A DNA stretch of 64,000 nucleotides. Origin: Streptomyces sp. NBC_00539 (GTDB lineage: Bacteria; Actinomycetota; Actinomycetes; Streptomycetales; Streptomycetaceae). Each line of letters begins with the position of its first letter. Position 1 is the first letter of the stretch. The stretch is taken from contig NZ_CP107811.1 of the NCBI RefSeq assembly GCF_036346105.1, positions 4,421,501 through 4,485,500 on the forward strand, given 5' to 3'. The position numbers were made by a program, and so were the translations under genes. This document shows, in pieces, positions 52,051 through 61,085 of this stretch. The notes under the pieces were generated by a model. That model saw nothing but the letters and a program-made list of their open reading frames with translations. It was not told the DNA's origin and made no database searches.

Positions 52051-52317
52051 GGGCGGAAGTGTCCCATCCGCCACTGACAATCGTGGCCCTACGCCCGAAA
52101 TCCGGCTGCGTCGGCGGTGAGCGGGCGGTCCGGGGCGCGGCGGTGGAGCGCGGTGTGCCGGGCGCGGCTGCCGGTGTGCGGCCGGTGTGCCGCGGCGCCC
52201 GGCGAGGTGGCCCGTGGACGCGTCGGGGATGATGGACGGGCGCGAAGGGCGCATCCGTACCGGTACGGGCCTCATGTCCATCGGTACGTCCCTCCACCCC
52301 GACCGGGAGAAACGCAC

Positions 52318-52914
52318 ATGGCCCCCCGCATCCTGCTGGCCCGCCACGGCCAGACGGCGTGGTCCCGGCTCGGCAAGCACACCGGACGCACGGACGTTCC
52401 GATGCTGGAGGAGGGCCGGCGGGGCGCGAAGCTGCTCGGCGAGCGGCTGGCCCGGGACCCGTGGGCGGGCCTGCGCGGCCTGGAGGTGCGCACGAGCCCG
52501 CTGGTGCGGGCCAGTGAGAGCTGCGACCTGGCCGGCTTCGGGGCGCAGGCCGAGGCGTGGGACGCGCTGATGGAGTGGGACTACGGCGACTACGAGGGCA
52601 TGACCCCGGCCGAGATCCAGGCGGTTCGTCCGGGCTGGCTCATCTGGCGCGACGGGGTGCCGGGCGGTGAGTCCGTCGCCGATGTCGCGGCCCGCGCGGA
52701 CGAGGTCGTCGCCTGGGCCCGCTCCGCGGAGCGGGACGTCCTCGTCTTCGCGCACGGCCACATCCTGCGGACCCTCGCCGCCCGCTGGCTCGGCTTCGAG
52801 GCCTCCTTCGGCGCCCGCATCCGCCTGGACCCCACCTCCCTGTCGGTCCTGGGCTGGGCGTACGGAGCCCCGGCACTGGAACGCTGGAACGACACGGGTC
52901 ACCTGGACGGCTGA
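52318..52914 (+). CDS. Histidine phosphatase (phosphoglycerate mutase-like)
   Basis: 198 residues. The catalytic RHG motif [20 protein letters not shown], a conserved R before S in [14 protein letters not shown] in [10 protein letters not shown], and the second histidine in [11 protein letters not shown] are all present. It is a cytosolic phosphomonoesterase of unknown substrate. ATG 52318 follows GGGAGA. Confidence 0.9.
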   Translation: MAPRILLARHGQTAWSRLGKHTGRTDVPMLEEGRRGAKLLGERLARDPWAGLRGLEVRTSPLVRASESCDLAGFGAQAEAWDALMEWDYGDYEGMTPAEIQAVRPGWLIWRDGVPGGESVADVAARADEVVAWARSAERDVLVFAHGHILRTLAARWLGFEASFGARIRLDPTSLSVLGWAYGAPALERWNDTGHLDG

Positions 52915-52999
52915 GGGCTGCCGGGACAGCCGCCGGGCCCTGTCCGGTCAAGTGGCGTGTGCCATACCGCTGTTGGACGTCTGGTGTGAAGATCGGCGC

Positions 53000-53341
53000 A
53001 TGACGATCACCTCCGTGGTGCTGCGGCGCCGAGTGGACGACCTCGAAGGGGCTCTGCCCTTCTACGAGAAGCTGACGGGCGAGGCGCCGGCCCGGTTCGC
53101 CTTCGCCGGGCTGGAGCTGGCGAGCGTCGGACCGTTCCTGCTGTTCACGGGGCCGCCGGAGGTCGCGGCGCGGTTCGCCGGTGTCTCGGCCACCCTCGCC
53201 GTCGCCGACCTCGACGCGGTGGTGGCGGCCGGGGTGGGGGCCGGGGCGGAGCTGGTGGGGGCGCCGACGGACACCCCCAACGGGCGTCGGGCCGTCCTGC
53301 GCCACCCCGACGGGGCGGTGTACGAGTACGTCGGCGGCTGA
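53000..53341 (+). CDS. VOC-family (glyoxalase-like) protein
   Basis: 113 residues: VVLRRRVDDLEGALPFYEKLTGE and VLRHPDGAVYEYVG are the strands of a single VOC module. Many such proteins bind a metal or small molecule; here histidine and glutamate ligands are incomplete, so a binding or resistance role is as likely as catalysis. Confidence 0.78.
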   Translation: MTITSVVLRRRVDDLEGALPFYEKLTGEAPARFAFAGLELASVGPFLLFTGPPEVAARFAGVSATLAVADLDAVVAAGVGAGAELVGAPTDTPNGRRAVLRHPDGAVYEYVGG

Positions 53342-53351
53342 CCGGGCGCCC

Positions 53352-54683
53352 TCACGTCACCAGCGCCGCCCGGCGGTACAGGAACGCGGCCACGTGCGGG
53401 GAGCGCTGGTGGGGGAGCAGGGCGCGGGCCGTCGTCGCGAGCATGGAGCTGATCCGCGTCGACTGCACCGCGGCGAGCAGGTCCAGCACCCGTCCCCCCG
53501 CCCAGGCCGCCTCGTCGGGAGCCCCCGCGTTGGCCAGGTCACCGGCGAGTTCGGCGGTGTAGAAGGCCACGTTCCGGGCGAAGTGCGGGTCCTGGAGGTC
53601 CGCCGCGCGCCGGGCGTGCCGGGCCGCCCGCGCGTGTTCCCCGAGCGCCGCCCAGCAGCGGGACTCCAGGGATTCCAGTTCGGCCTCGCCGAAGAAGCTC
53701 ATCCACTCGGGGTCGGCGTCCGTCTCGCCCCGCGCGAACTCCGTGTGCGCCCGTGCCAGCGCCTCCTCGCAGGACTTGCGGTCGCCCAGCCCCGCCCAGC
53801 CGCCCGCCTCCCGCAGCGCGAGGAGCGCGAGCAGCCGCGGGGAGTCCAGCGCACGGGCGGCGCGGAAACCGGCCTGGGCGGCCCGTACCGACTCGCGGGC
53901 CCGCCCGCAGTCCCGGGCCAGGAACGCCATGTTGCTGAACGCGTGCGCCTCCAGGGCCGGGTTGCCCGCCACCCGGGCCGTGGCGAGGGCTTCCGCGTAG
54001 TGCGAGCGGGCGTCCTCGAAGCGGCCCGAGTCGTGGGCCAGCCAGCCCACCGAGACGGCCAGTTCCCCGGCGCCCGCGTGCAGGCGGTCCTCGGTCGACT
54101 GGCGGGTGGCCCCCGCGTCGAGCAACGCGTAGGCGGCGCGCAGCGGTTCGGCCGCCCGCCGGTACAGGGCGTCGGCGCCGTGCCGGTCGTCCAGCAGCCG
54201 GATCTGGCGTACGGCGTCCTCGACGGCGGCGGCCTCCGCCGCCCCCGCCCGGGACGGCGGCCGGCGCGAGTCGCCGAGCAGTGGGGTGAGGCCGAGCGTC
54301 GCGGCCGCCACGGTCGCGGAGCCGCCGGCCATGAACGCGCGACGCAGCACGTCACTCTCCTTGGGACGGGGGGCGGGTGGGGAGGGGGCGGGCGGCGCGG
54401 CCGTGGCGCGCCGCCCCGAACGGCCGCGCACCGACTCGCGCGGGAAGAACCCGAGATCGGCCGTCGTGCGGCCGGGGAACATGTGCAGGAACACCCGCTC
54501 GTAGGCGTAGTTGGGGCAGCGGATCTCCCCCGATTCGACCCGGCCGATGTAACGGGCGTCGCAGGAAACCGTTTCGCCGATCTCGCGTGCCGCGCGGCGC
54601 ACCAACGCCGCGAACTCCGCGGGGGAGTGGGCGCCGCGCAACCGCCGGAAGGCGGTATTGGGTGAGTGGGGGGACGCCGCCAT
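53352..54683 (-). CDS. XRE-like regulator with TPR domain
   Basis: 443 residues from ATG 54683. The N-terminal 75 residues (FAALVRRAAREIGETVSCDARYIGRVESGEIRCPNYAYERVFLHMF) are an atypical helix-turn-helix. A hydrophobic stretch (FMAGGSATVAAATLGLTPLLG, about 115-137) looks like a Tat-like or membrane segment. The rest is a set of TPR-like helices (EDARSHYAEALATARVAGNPALEAHAFSNMAFLARDCGRARESVRAAQ). It resembles the streptomycete Spiral/SARP-like peptide-sensing regulators. It is divergent from a small gene. Confidence 0.72.
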   Translation of the reverse strand: MAASPHSPNTAFRRLRGAHSPAEFAALVRRAAREIGETVSCDARYIGRVESGEIRCPNYAYERVFLHMFPGRTTADLGFFPRESVRGRSGRRATAAPPAPSPPAPRPKESDVLRRAFMAGGSATVAAATLGLTPLLGDSRRPPSRAGAAEAAAVEDAVRQIRLLDDRHGADALYRRAAEPLRAAYALLDAGATRQSTEDRLHAGAGELAVSVGWLAHDSGRFEDARSHYAEALATARVAGNPALEAHAFSNMAFLARDCGRARESVRAAQAGFRAARALDSPRLLALLALREAGGWAGLGDRKSCEEALARAHTEFARGETDADPEWMSFFGEAELESLESRCWAALGEHARAARHARRAADLQDPHFARNVAFYTAELAGDLANAGAPDEAAWAGGRVLDLLAAVQSTRISSMLATTARALLPHQRSPHVAAFLYRRAALVT

Positions 54684-54720
54684 GGACGTGGCCTCTCTGG
54701 ACTTCGGGCTTTGTACACGC

Positions 54721-54739
54721 TCGTGCCCGGCGGGCACGA
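54721..54739. promoter_or_regulatory. Dyad between divergent genes
   Basis: tcgtgcccg and cgggcacga form a perfect 9-bp inverted repeat around one base, 38 bases before the TPR regulator start. It may be that regulator's operator, shared with the divergent gene. Confidence 0.5.
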
Positions 54740-54915
54740 ACGTACCGCCGCCGGAGGACCGTTCATGCGATGTTTGCCTACAAAACGGATATCTCACCCG
54801 TGATCTGCCATGAACTGCCATCCTTTGCGGCAACGTTGCGCCGCACCCGTTGACGTTCCGCCGCGTTGAACCCATGCGGAGTGGCTCGTACGCGGATCGA
54901 GGAGGGGTTCCCTTG

Positions 54916-55407
54916 ATGGAGGGCGGCATGGAGAGCACTGGAACGAACACCGCGCCCCGGCCGGGCGCATCCCTGACCGCGGGTGCGTTCCTGACCGCGG
55001 GCGGACCGGCCGGCGCGCCCGACCTGGTGACCGTCCCCACCCGCCAGGGCCTGGAGGCGGTCGACATCATCCGCCGGGCCACCGGCCACACCGCCCCCGG
55101 GGTCGGCCCCGTCCTGCACGACGGCTCCGGCGACACCCTGGGCTTCCTCGTGCCGCCCGGCACCGCCGACGCCTGGGACCTGCCGGGCAGCGCCTGTACG
55201 CACACCAACGGGCGCGGCATGCGCTTCGGTGACCTCATCGGCGGTGACCTCGCCGTGGGCGACCCCGACACGGTCCCGCCGGCGGCCGGGGACACCGCCT
55301 GGCTGCTGCCGCCGGAGGCGGTGGGGCCGGTCACCGACCCCGACGTGCTGCGCGCCGCGCTCGGGGAGGCTGCCCGGCTGATCGAGGCGGCGGACAACTG
55401 CCGCTGA
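54916..55407 (+). CDS. Conserved hypothetical protein
   Basis: 163 residues. ATG 54916 is chosen with GAGGAGG about 10 bases upstream; ATG 54928 is possible. The core LVTVPTRQGLEAVDIIRRATGHTAPGVGPVLHDGSGDTLGFLVPPGTADAWDLPGSACT has the look of a Streptomyces-specific small protein often found divergent from TPR regulators. Function is unknown. Confidence 0.65.
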   Translation: MEGGMESTGTNTAPRPGASLTAGAFLTAGGPAGAPDLVTVPTRQGLEAVDIIRRATGHTAPGVGPVLHDGSGDTLGFLVPPGTADAWDLPGSACTHTNGRGMRFGDLIGGDLAVGDPDTVPPAAGDTAWLLPPEAVGPVTDPDVLRAALGEAARLIEAADNCR

Positions 55408-55462
55408 GGCCCTGACCAGCCCAGACGCACCTCGGGACCGGCCCGCCCGGCATACTGGGGCC

Positions 55463-56329
55463 ATGGCTGGCAAGAGCAAGGGCAAGCGGCGCGGGACCGG
55501 TGAGCCGGTCGTCGGACAGGTGGACGGCGGCCACGCGGAGCTGGCCCCCGACCGTGAGCGCGCCCGGGCGTGGACCCTGCTCATCGACGGGGCCCCGCAG
55601 TCGCACGTCGACCTGGCCGACCCCCTCCACCTCGACTTCGCCTACCAGCGGCGCATCGGCCACCTCATCGACCTCGTCGCGCCCGCCCGCCGCCCCCTGA
55701 ACGTGGTGCACCTGGGCGGCGGGGCCCTGACCCTGGCCCGCTACACCGCGGCGAGCCGCCCCCGCTCCACCCAGCAGGTGGTGGAGATCGACGCCGCCCT
55801 GGTGGCCTTCGTACGGGAACACCTGCCGCTGGACCCGCAGACGCGGGTCCGCATCCGGGCGGTGGACGCGCGGGCCGGGCTGGCCAAGGTTCCCGACGGC
55901 TGGGCGGACCTGGTCATCGCGGACGTGTTCAGCGGCTCCCGCACCCCCGCGCACCTGACCAGCACCGAGTTCCTGGACGACGTGCGCCGGGCCCTCGCGC
56001 CCACCGGGTGGTACGTGGCGAACCTGACGGACGGCCCGCCGCTGACCCACCTGCGGGGCCAGATCGCCACCGCCGCCTCCCGCTTCGCCGAAGTGGCCCT
56101 GGCGGCCGACCCGGTGGTGTGGCGGGGCAAACGATTCGGCAACGCGGTCCTCGTCGCCGCCGACCGGGAGCTGCCGGTGGCGGAGTTCACCCGCAGGGTC
56201 GCGAGCGACCCGCACCCGGGCCGCGTGGAACACGGCCGCTCCCTCTCGGACTTCGCCGGCGGCGCCACCCCCGTGGCGGACGCCTCGGCCGTCCCCTCCC
56301 CGCAGCCCCCGCCGTCGGTGTTCGACTAG
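55463..56329 (+). CDS. Spermidine-synthase-like methyltransferase-fold protein
   Basis: 288 residues. NVVHLGGGALTLARYTAASRPRSTQQVVEIDAALVAFVREHLPL is motif I and post-I of the spermidine synthase fold. ADLVIADVFSGSRTPAHLTSTEFLDDVRRALAPTGWYVANL continues it. It lacks the typical N-terminal tetramer domain, so it may not make polyamines. It starts with a Lys/Arg-rich tail. Its stop overlaps the next convergent gene by four bases. Confidence 0.82.
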   Translation: MAGKSKGKRRGTGEPVVGQVDGGHAELAPDRERARAWTLLIDGAPQSHVDLADPLHLDFAYQRRIGHLIDLVAPARRPLNVVHLGGGALTLARYTAASRPRSTQQVVEIDAALVAFVREHLPLDPQTRVRIRAVDARAGLAKVPDGWADLVIADVFSGSRTPAHLTSTEFLDDVRRALAPTGWYVANLTDGPPLTHLRGQIATAASRFAEVALAADPVVWRGKRFGNAVLVAADRELPVAEFTRRVASDPHPGRVEHGRSLSDFAGGATPVADASAVPSPQPPPSVFD

Positions 56330-57822
56330 GCCGTCCCTTCCGGGTGGTCCCGATGTGCGGCGGCTGTCGCGCGCAGGCGGGTCTTGTCCGGTTTGCCGCG
56401 GTCGGTCAGGGGGAGGGACGGGAGCCAGAAGACGGCCGTGGGGCTGTGGGCGGGGGACAGGGCTGCCGTCGCCAGGGCGCAGGCGGAGGCGGCGATCGCC
56501 CCGCTCGGGGCGTGGCCCGGGGCCGGGACGAGGAAGGCGCAGAGCTGTTCGCCGGTGACCGGGTGCGGGCGGCCGACCACCGCCGCCCCGGACACCGCCG
56601 GGTGGCGGGTCAGGGCCGCCTCGACGGGGGCGCAGTAGATGTTGTCCCCGTCCACCATCACCACGTCCTCGACCCGGTCGTCGAGGTACAGGTAGCCGTC
56701 CGCGTCGAAGTGGCCGAGGTCGCCCGTCCGCAGCCAGCCGTCGCGCAGCACCTCGGCCGTCAGCCCGGGCTGCTTCCAGTAGCCGGCCATCACCGTGCCG
56801 GAGCGCACCCACACCTCGCCGGTGGCCCCGGCCGCCGCGCGGACCTGCACCTGCACCCCGGGGGCGGGCCGACCGACCGAGGCCAGCAGGGCGGGGCGCG
56901 CGGCGCGTGCGGCGTCGTGGTCCGCCTCCGAGAGGCGGCAGACGACCCCGGCCTCGTTCATCCCGTACCCCTGGCGCCAGCGCACGCCCGGACCCCAGCG
57001 GGTCAGGGCCTGCCGCAGCCGTTCGGGGGCGATGGGGGAGTCGCCGTACGAGACGCGCTCCAGCCCGGGCACGCCGCCGGCGGTCACCGGGTCGTCCAGC
57101 AGCCGGTACACCATGGAGGTCGTCAGGTACGTGGACACGGGCCCGAGCCGCCGGCACGCCGCGGCGAACTCCCGCGGGACGAACGGGCCGCCCAGGACCT
57201 CCGACCGGCCGCCCGCCCGCAGCTGCTCCAGGCAACGGCCCCCGGAACGCTGGGCCAGCGAGGTCACCGACAGGTACACCGTCTCCGCGCTCCGGGCGGC
57301 GTCACGGGCGGCCATCGCCGCGAACGTGGACGCGACGCCCTTGGGCCGGCCCGTCGTACCGCCCGTGTACGTCACCCGGGCCACGTCCCCCTCGGCCGCC
57401 CGCACCGGCACCGGACGCGCCTCGCGGGCGGCGGCCCGCTCCAGCAGCGCCGCGAGGGCGATCCGCGCGGCGCCGGTCTCCGGCACCGGGGTGTCGTGGA
57501 CCACCAGGACGGGCTCGCAGTCCCGCAGGAGGAAGTCCAGGCCGTGGGTGGCGGGCCCCGCGCTCACCTGGGTCAGCCGCGCCCCCAGCACGTGTGCGGC
57601 CAGCCGCACCAGCAGCGCCTCGTGCCGGTTCCCGGCCGTCACGCAGGCCAGCCCGGCCCCGCGCCGCACGCCGAGCTCCTCCAGGGCGCCCGCCAGCCGG
57701 TACGCCCACGCCAGCACGTCGGCGTAGGTCAGCAGTACCGGACCGGCGCCGATCGCGGGCCGGTCACCGTACCGCTCGCACGCCGCCACCAGCTCCGTGA
57801 CGTACCGCGCTCCCACGCCCAT
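56326..57822 (-). CDS. Adenylate-forming enzyme (AMP-binding/ligase)
   Basis: 498 residues. RVTYTGGTTGRPKGVAST is the P-loop, GYGMNEAGVV the A5 motif, GWLRTGDLGHFDADGYLYLDDRVEDVVMVDGDNIY the A7/A8 region, and LPLTDRGKPDKTRLR the A10 lysine. It activates a carboxylate to acyl-AMP and probably acyl-CoA. No carrier protein or partner gene is near, so the pathway is unknown. Confidence 0.83.
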   Translation of the reverse strand: MGVGARYVTELVAACERYGDRPAIGAGPVLLTYADVLAWAYRLAGALEELGVRRGAGLACVTAGNRHEALLVRLAAHVLGARLTQVSAGPATHGLDFLLRDCEPVLVVHDTPVPETGAARIALAALLERAAAREARPVPVRAAEGDVARVTYTGGTTGRPKGVASTFAAMAARDAARSAETVYLSVTSLAQRSGGRCLEQLRAGGRSEVLGGPFVPREFAAACRRLGPVSTYLTTSMVYRLLDDPVTAGGVPGLERVSYGDSPIAPERLRQALTRWGPGVRWRQGYGMNEAGVVCRLSEADHDAARAARPALLASVGRPAPGVQVQVRAAAGATGEVWVRSGTVMAGYWKQPGLTAEVLRDGWLRTGDLGHFDADGYLYLDDRVEDVVMVDGDNIYCAPVEAALTRHPAVSGAAVVGRPHPVTGEQLCAFLVPAPGHAPSGAIAASACALATAALSPAHSPTAVFWLPSLPLTDRGKPDKTRLRATAAAHRDHPEGTA

Positions 57823-57857
57823 GCCCAGCTCCCCGCCTCGCCCCGACGACCGTATCC

Positions 57858-58406
57858 CTACCGGTCGTCGATCTGCACGCGCGGCGCCTCGTTGTACCAG
57901 GTGCAGAACACCGACACCTCACGGCCGTCCAGGGTGAAGGTGACGCGGATCCAGCAGTCCTGCTTCCACACCTGCATGCGCCAGCCGCCCGCCGGGGTCG
58001 CGGAGACCAGCTCGGCCGAGGAGGCGCCGAGGTCGAAGACCACCCGGCCGCCGTCGACCGTGTACCCCTTGACGTCCCCCGGCTCCTCGTCCCCGGCCAC
58101 CCTGCGGGGCGGCGGCGAGGACTTCGGCTTCCCGGCGGGCGGCGAGGACGGCACCGGAACGGACTGCGGCGCGGACGCGGACGGCGCAGAGGAGTCGGGC
58201 GCGGGCGTCGCCGTGTCCGACGGCGCGGCCGGGGACGCCTGCGCGCCCTGTGCGGAGGGGGCCGGCGGCAGTGCGGCCAGCGGAACGGCGCGCGGCGGAT
58301 CGTAGGCCGTTCCGGACATGACGGTGTGGACGCCCCACCAGGACAGCGTCACCGCTGCCCCCGTGGCGAGCGTCCAGGCGAACGCGTGCAGAAGTCCCCG
58401 GTGCAT
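57858..58406 (-). CDS. Membrane-anchored or secreted protein
   Basis: 182 residues. One N-terminal helix (AFAWTLATGAAVTLSWWGVHTVMSG, about 8-32), then a Pro/Ala/Ser-rich linker (40-105) and a small beta domain with two cysteines (MQVWKQDCWIRVTFTLDGREVSVFCTWYNEAP). It probably sits outside the membrane. It is divergent from the two-component system by 78 bases. Confidence 0.7.
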   Translation of the reverse strand: MHRGLLHAFAWTLATGAAVTLSWWGVHTVMSGTAYDPPRAVPLAALPPAPSAQGAQASPAAPSDTATPAPDSSAPSASAPQSVPVPSSPPAGKPKSSPPPRRVAGDEEPGDVKGYTVDGGRVVFDLGASSAELVSATPAGGWRMQVWKQDCWIRVTFTLDGREVSVFCTWYNEAPRVQIDDR

Positions 58407-58484
58407 CGGGGCACATACTGCACCACTCGCCCCAAGGGTGGACCGACACCCCGCCCGGTCGCCCGAATGGACTACGGTGCCGCC

Positions 58485-59171
58485 ATGGCAAGTGTGCTCG
58501 TGGTCGAGGACGACCAGTTCGTACGTTCCGCCCTCATCCGGCACCTGACCGACGCCTCCCACGCCGTGCGCAGCGTCGGCACCGCCCTGGAGGCGCTGCG
58601 CGAAGTCGCCCACCACCGCTTCGACGTGGTCATCCTCGACCTCGGCCTGCCCGACCTCGACGGGTCCGAGGCGCTCAAGATGCTGCGCGGCATCACCGAC
58701 GTACCGGTCATCATCGCGACCGCCCGGGACGACGAGGCGGAGATCGTGCGCCTGCTCAACGACGGCGCCGACGACTACCTCACCAAACCCTTCTCCGTGG
58801 AGCACCTCTCCGCCCGGATGGCCGCCGTCCTGCGCCGCTCCCGCGCCGCGGGCGCCGAACCGCCCTCGCGCGTCCTGCGGGTGGGCGGGCTCGCCATCGA
58901 CCCGCTGCGCCGCCAGGCCGAGCTGGACGGGGCGGTACTGGACCTGACCCGCCGGGAGTTCGACCTACTGGCCTTCCTCGCCGGACGTCCCGGCGTCGTC
59001 GTGGCCCGGCGCGAACTGCTCGCCGAGGTGTGGCAGCAGGCGTACGGCGACGACCAGACCATCGACGTCCACCTGTCATGGCTGCGCCGCAAGCTGGGCG
59101 AGACCGCCGCCAACCCCCGCTACCTGCACACGCTGCGCGGGGTCGGGGTCAAGCTGGAGCCACCGCGGTGA
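58485..59171 (+). CDS. OmpR-type response regulator
   Basis: 228 residues. The receiver has VVEDDQF (acid pocket), VVILDLGLPDLDG with the phosphorylated aspartate, T in IIATARDDE and K in DYLTKPFS. The winged-helix effector ends VWQQAYGDDQTIDVHLSWLRRKLGE. ATG 58485 is taken; ATG 58467 is also in frame. The kinase gene follows after 10 bases. Confidence 0.93.
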   Translation: MASVLVVEDDQFVRSALIRHLTDASHAVRSVGTALEALREVAHHRFDVVILDLGLPDLDGSEALKMLRGITDVPVIIATARDDEAEIVRLLNDGADDYLTKPFSVEHLSARMAAVLRRSRAAGAEPPSRVLRVGGLAIDPLRRQAELDGAVLDLTRREFDLLAFLAGRPGVVVARRELLAEVWQQAYGDDQTIDVHLSWLRRKLGETAANPRYLHTLRGVGVKLEPPR

Positions 59172-59181
59172 GGCGGCGGCC

Positions 59182-60552
59182 GTGAGGTGGGCGCTGGTCA
59201 AGGTGTGCCTCGCCGTCACCGCGATGGTGGTCATCGCCTTCGCCGTGCCGCTCGGGCTGGTGGTCCGGGAGATGGCCAGCGACCGCGCGTTCTCCAACGC
59301 CGAACGGCAGGCGGCGAGCATGGCGCCGACGCTGTCCATCACCACCGATCCCGTGCAGCTGCGCAAGGCGGTCGAGTCCACGCAGATGGGCGCCGCCCAG
59401 CGGATGGCCGTCCACGTCCCGTCGGTCGGCGGCCGGTTGGCGGTCGACATCGGTGCGGGCTGGGCGGGCCCCCACGCCGTGGAGGAGACCCGGCGCATGG
59501 GCCGGGCCACGACCGCCTCGGTGGCCGGCGGCGGATCGGCGCTGCTCCAGCCGACCGCGCTCGGCTCCGGCGACATCGCGGTGATCGAGATCTACGTACC
59601 GGAGAGCGAGGTCAGCAACGGGGTCACCACCGCCTGGCTGGTCCTCGCCGGCGTCGGGCTCGCCCTGATCGTGGGCTCGGTGGCGGTCGCGGACCGGCTC
59701 GGCGCCCGCCTGGTACGGCCGGCCGAGCGGCTCGCGGACGCCGCGCACGGGCTGGGCCAGGGGCGGCTCGGGGTGCGGGTGCCGGAGCAGGGGCCGAAGG
59801 AGCTGCGCTCGGCGGCCGTCGCGTTCAACGCGATGGCGGACCGGGTGGTGGAACTCCTGGCCAACGAGCGGGAGCTGGCCGCCGACCTCTCGCACCGGCT
59901 GCGGACCCCGCTGACGGTGCTGCGGCTCAACGCGGCCTCGCTCGGGGACGGCCCGGCCGCCGAACAGACCCGGGAGGCCGTGGAGCAGCTGGAGCGGGAG
60001 GTCGACACGATCATCCGTACCGCACGTGAGCAGCGCGCCCCGGCCGTCGTCGGCGGTCCCGGCGCGGGCTGCGACGCCTCGGAGGTGATCCGCGACCGGA
60101 TGGCGTTCTGGTCGGCGCTCGCGGAGGACGAGGGCCGCGAGGTCCGTCTCGCGGGGGTGGACCGGCCCGTACGGATCCCGGTGGCCCGGCCCGAGCTGGC
60201 GGCGGCGCTGGACGCGCTGCTGGGCAACGTGTTCCGGCACACCCCCGAGGGGACCCCCTTCGCGGTGGACGTGCACGACGCGGGGGACGCCGTCATCGTC
60301 CTCGTATCGGACGCGGGGTACGGGATCGCCGACCCGGAGGAGGCCCTGCGGCGCGGGAACGACGGCGGCCGGGACGGCTCGACGGGGCTCGGCCTGGACA
60401 TCGTGCGGCGGGTCGCGGAGTCGACGGGCGGCGACGTCCGGCTGGGGCGCTCGGTGCTGGGCGGCACCGAGGTCCGGATGTGGATCGCCCTGGACGGCAG
60501 GACGCGGGGCGGGGACCGCCGCAGCCGCCGCAAGGGCCGGGGCGCCGGATAG
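59182..60552 (+). CDS. Sensor histidine kinase
   Basis: 456 residues from GTG. Two membrane helices (about 7-28 and 150-172) enclose an extracellular sensor region. HAMP follows, then the H-box ELAADLSHRLRTPLTVLRL, N-box ALLGNVFRHTPEG, G1 VSDAGYGI and G2 STGLGLDIVRR. It pairs with the regulator upstream. The signal is unknown. Confidence 0.92.
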   Translation: MRWALVKVCLAVTAMVVIAFAVPLGLVVREMASDRAFSNAERQAASMAPTLSITTDPVQLRKAVESTQMGAAQRMAVHVPSVGGRLAVDIGAGWAGPHAVEETRRMGRATTASVAGGGSALLQPTALGSGDIAVIEIYVPESEVSNGVTTAWLVLAGVGLALIVGSVAVADRLGARLVRPAERLADAAHGLGQGRLGVRVPEQGPKELRSAAVAFNAMADRVVELLANERELAADLSHRLRTPLTVLRLNAASLGDGPAAEQTREAVEQLEREVDTIIRTAREQRAPAVVGGPGAGCDASEVIRDRMAFWSALAEDEGREVRLAGVDRPVRIPVARPELAAALDALLGNVFRHTPEGTPFAVDVHDAGDAVIVLVSDAGYGIADPEEALRRGNDGGRDGSTGLGLDIVRRVAESTGGDVRLGRSVLGGTEVRMWIALDGRTRGGDRRSRRKGRGAG

Positions 60553-60739
60553 GGCCGCAGCACCCGGCAGGGCCGCGGGACCGGTAGCGACAGCGACTCG
60601 GCACCCGGCGGTACCCGGTGGCGACTCGGCCCCCGGCGCGGGCGCCGCCCGGACGGCTGCGGCCGGGTTGCCGCCCCCACCGGCCGCCCCGAGTGTGGCC
60701 GTGAAGGACCGAACCGCCACCACCACCGAAGGGGCCCCG

Positions 60740-61033
60740 ATGCGCGTCATGCTCCGCGCCCACATGGACACCGCCGCGACCAACGAATCGATCAAGAGCG
60801 GCGCTCTCCCCCAGGCCATGCGCAAACTGCTGGAGATGCTCAAGCCCGAGTCCGCCTACTTCGGCCTCTCCGAGGGCGTCCGCTCGTGCTGGATCGTCTT
60901 CGACATGCAGGACAGCTCACAGCTTCCGGTGATCGGTGACGAGCTGTTCAGCCAGCTGGGCGCCGAGCTGGAGATCTGTCCCGTCATGACCGCCGAGGAC
61001 CTGACCAAGGGCCTCCAGGCCATCGGGCGCTGA
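60740..61033 (+). CDS. DUF3303-like small protein
   Basis: 97 residues: MRVMLRAHMDTAATNESIKS followed by an alpha/beta dimeric ferredoxin-like pattern (WIVFDMQDSSQLPVIGDELFSQLGAELEICPVMTAEDLTKGL), as in DUF3303 proteins. Function is unknown. ATG 60740 follows a weak AAGGGG site. Confidence 0.65.
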   Translation: MRVMLRAHMDTAATNESIKSGALPQAMRKLLEMLKPESAYFGLSEGVRSCWIVFDMQDSSQLPVIGDELFSQLGAELEICPVMTAEDLTKGLQAIGR

Positions 61034-61085
61034 ACCGGTCCCGCCGCCGCAGGCGGGCGGCGGGACCTCCGTCGCGCGGCGCTGT

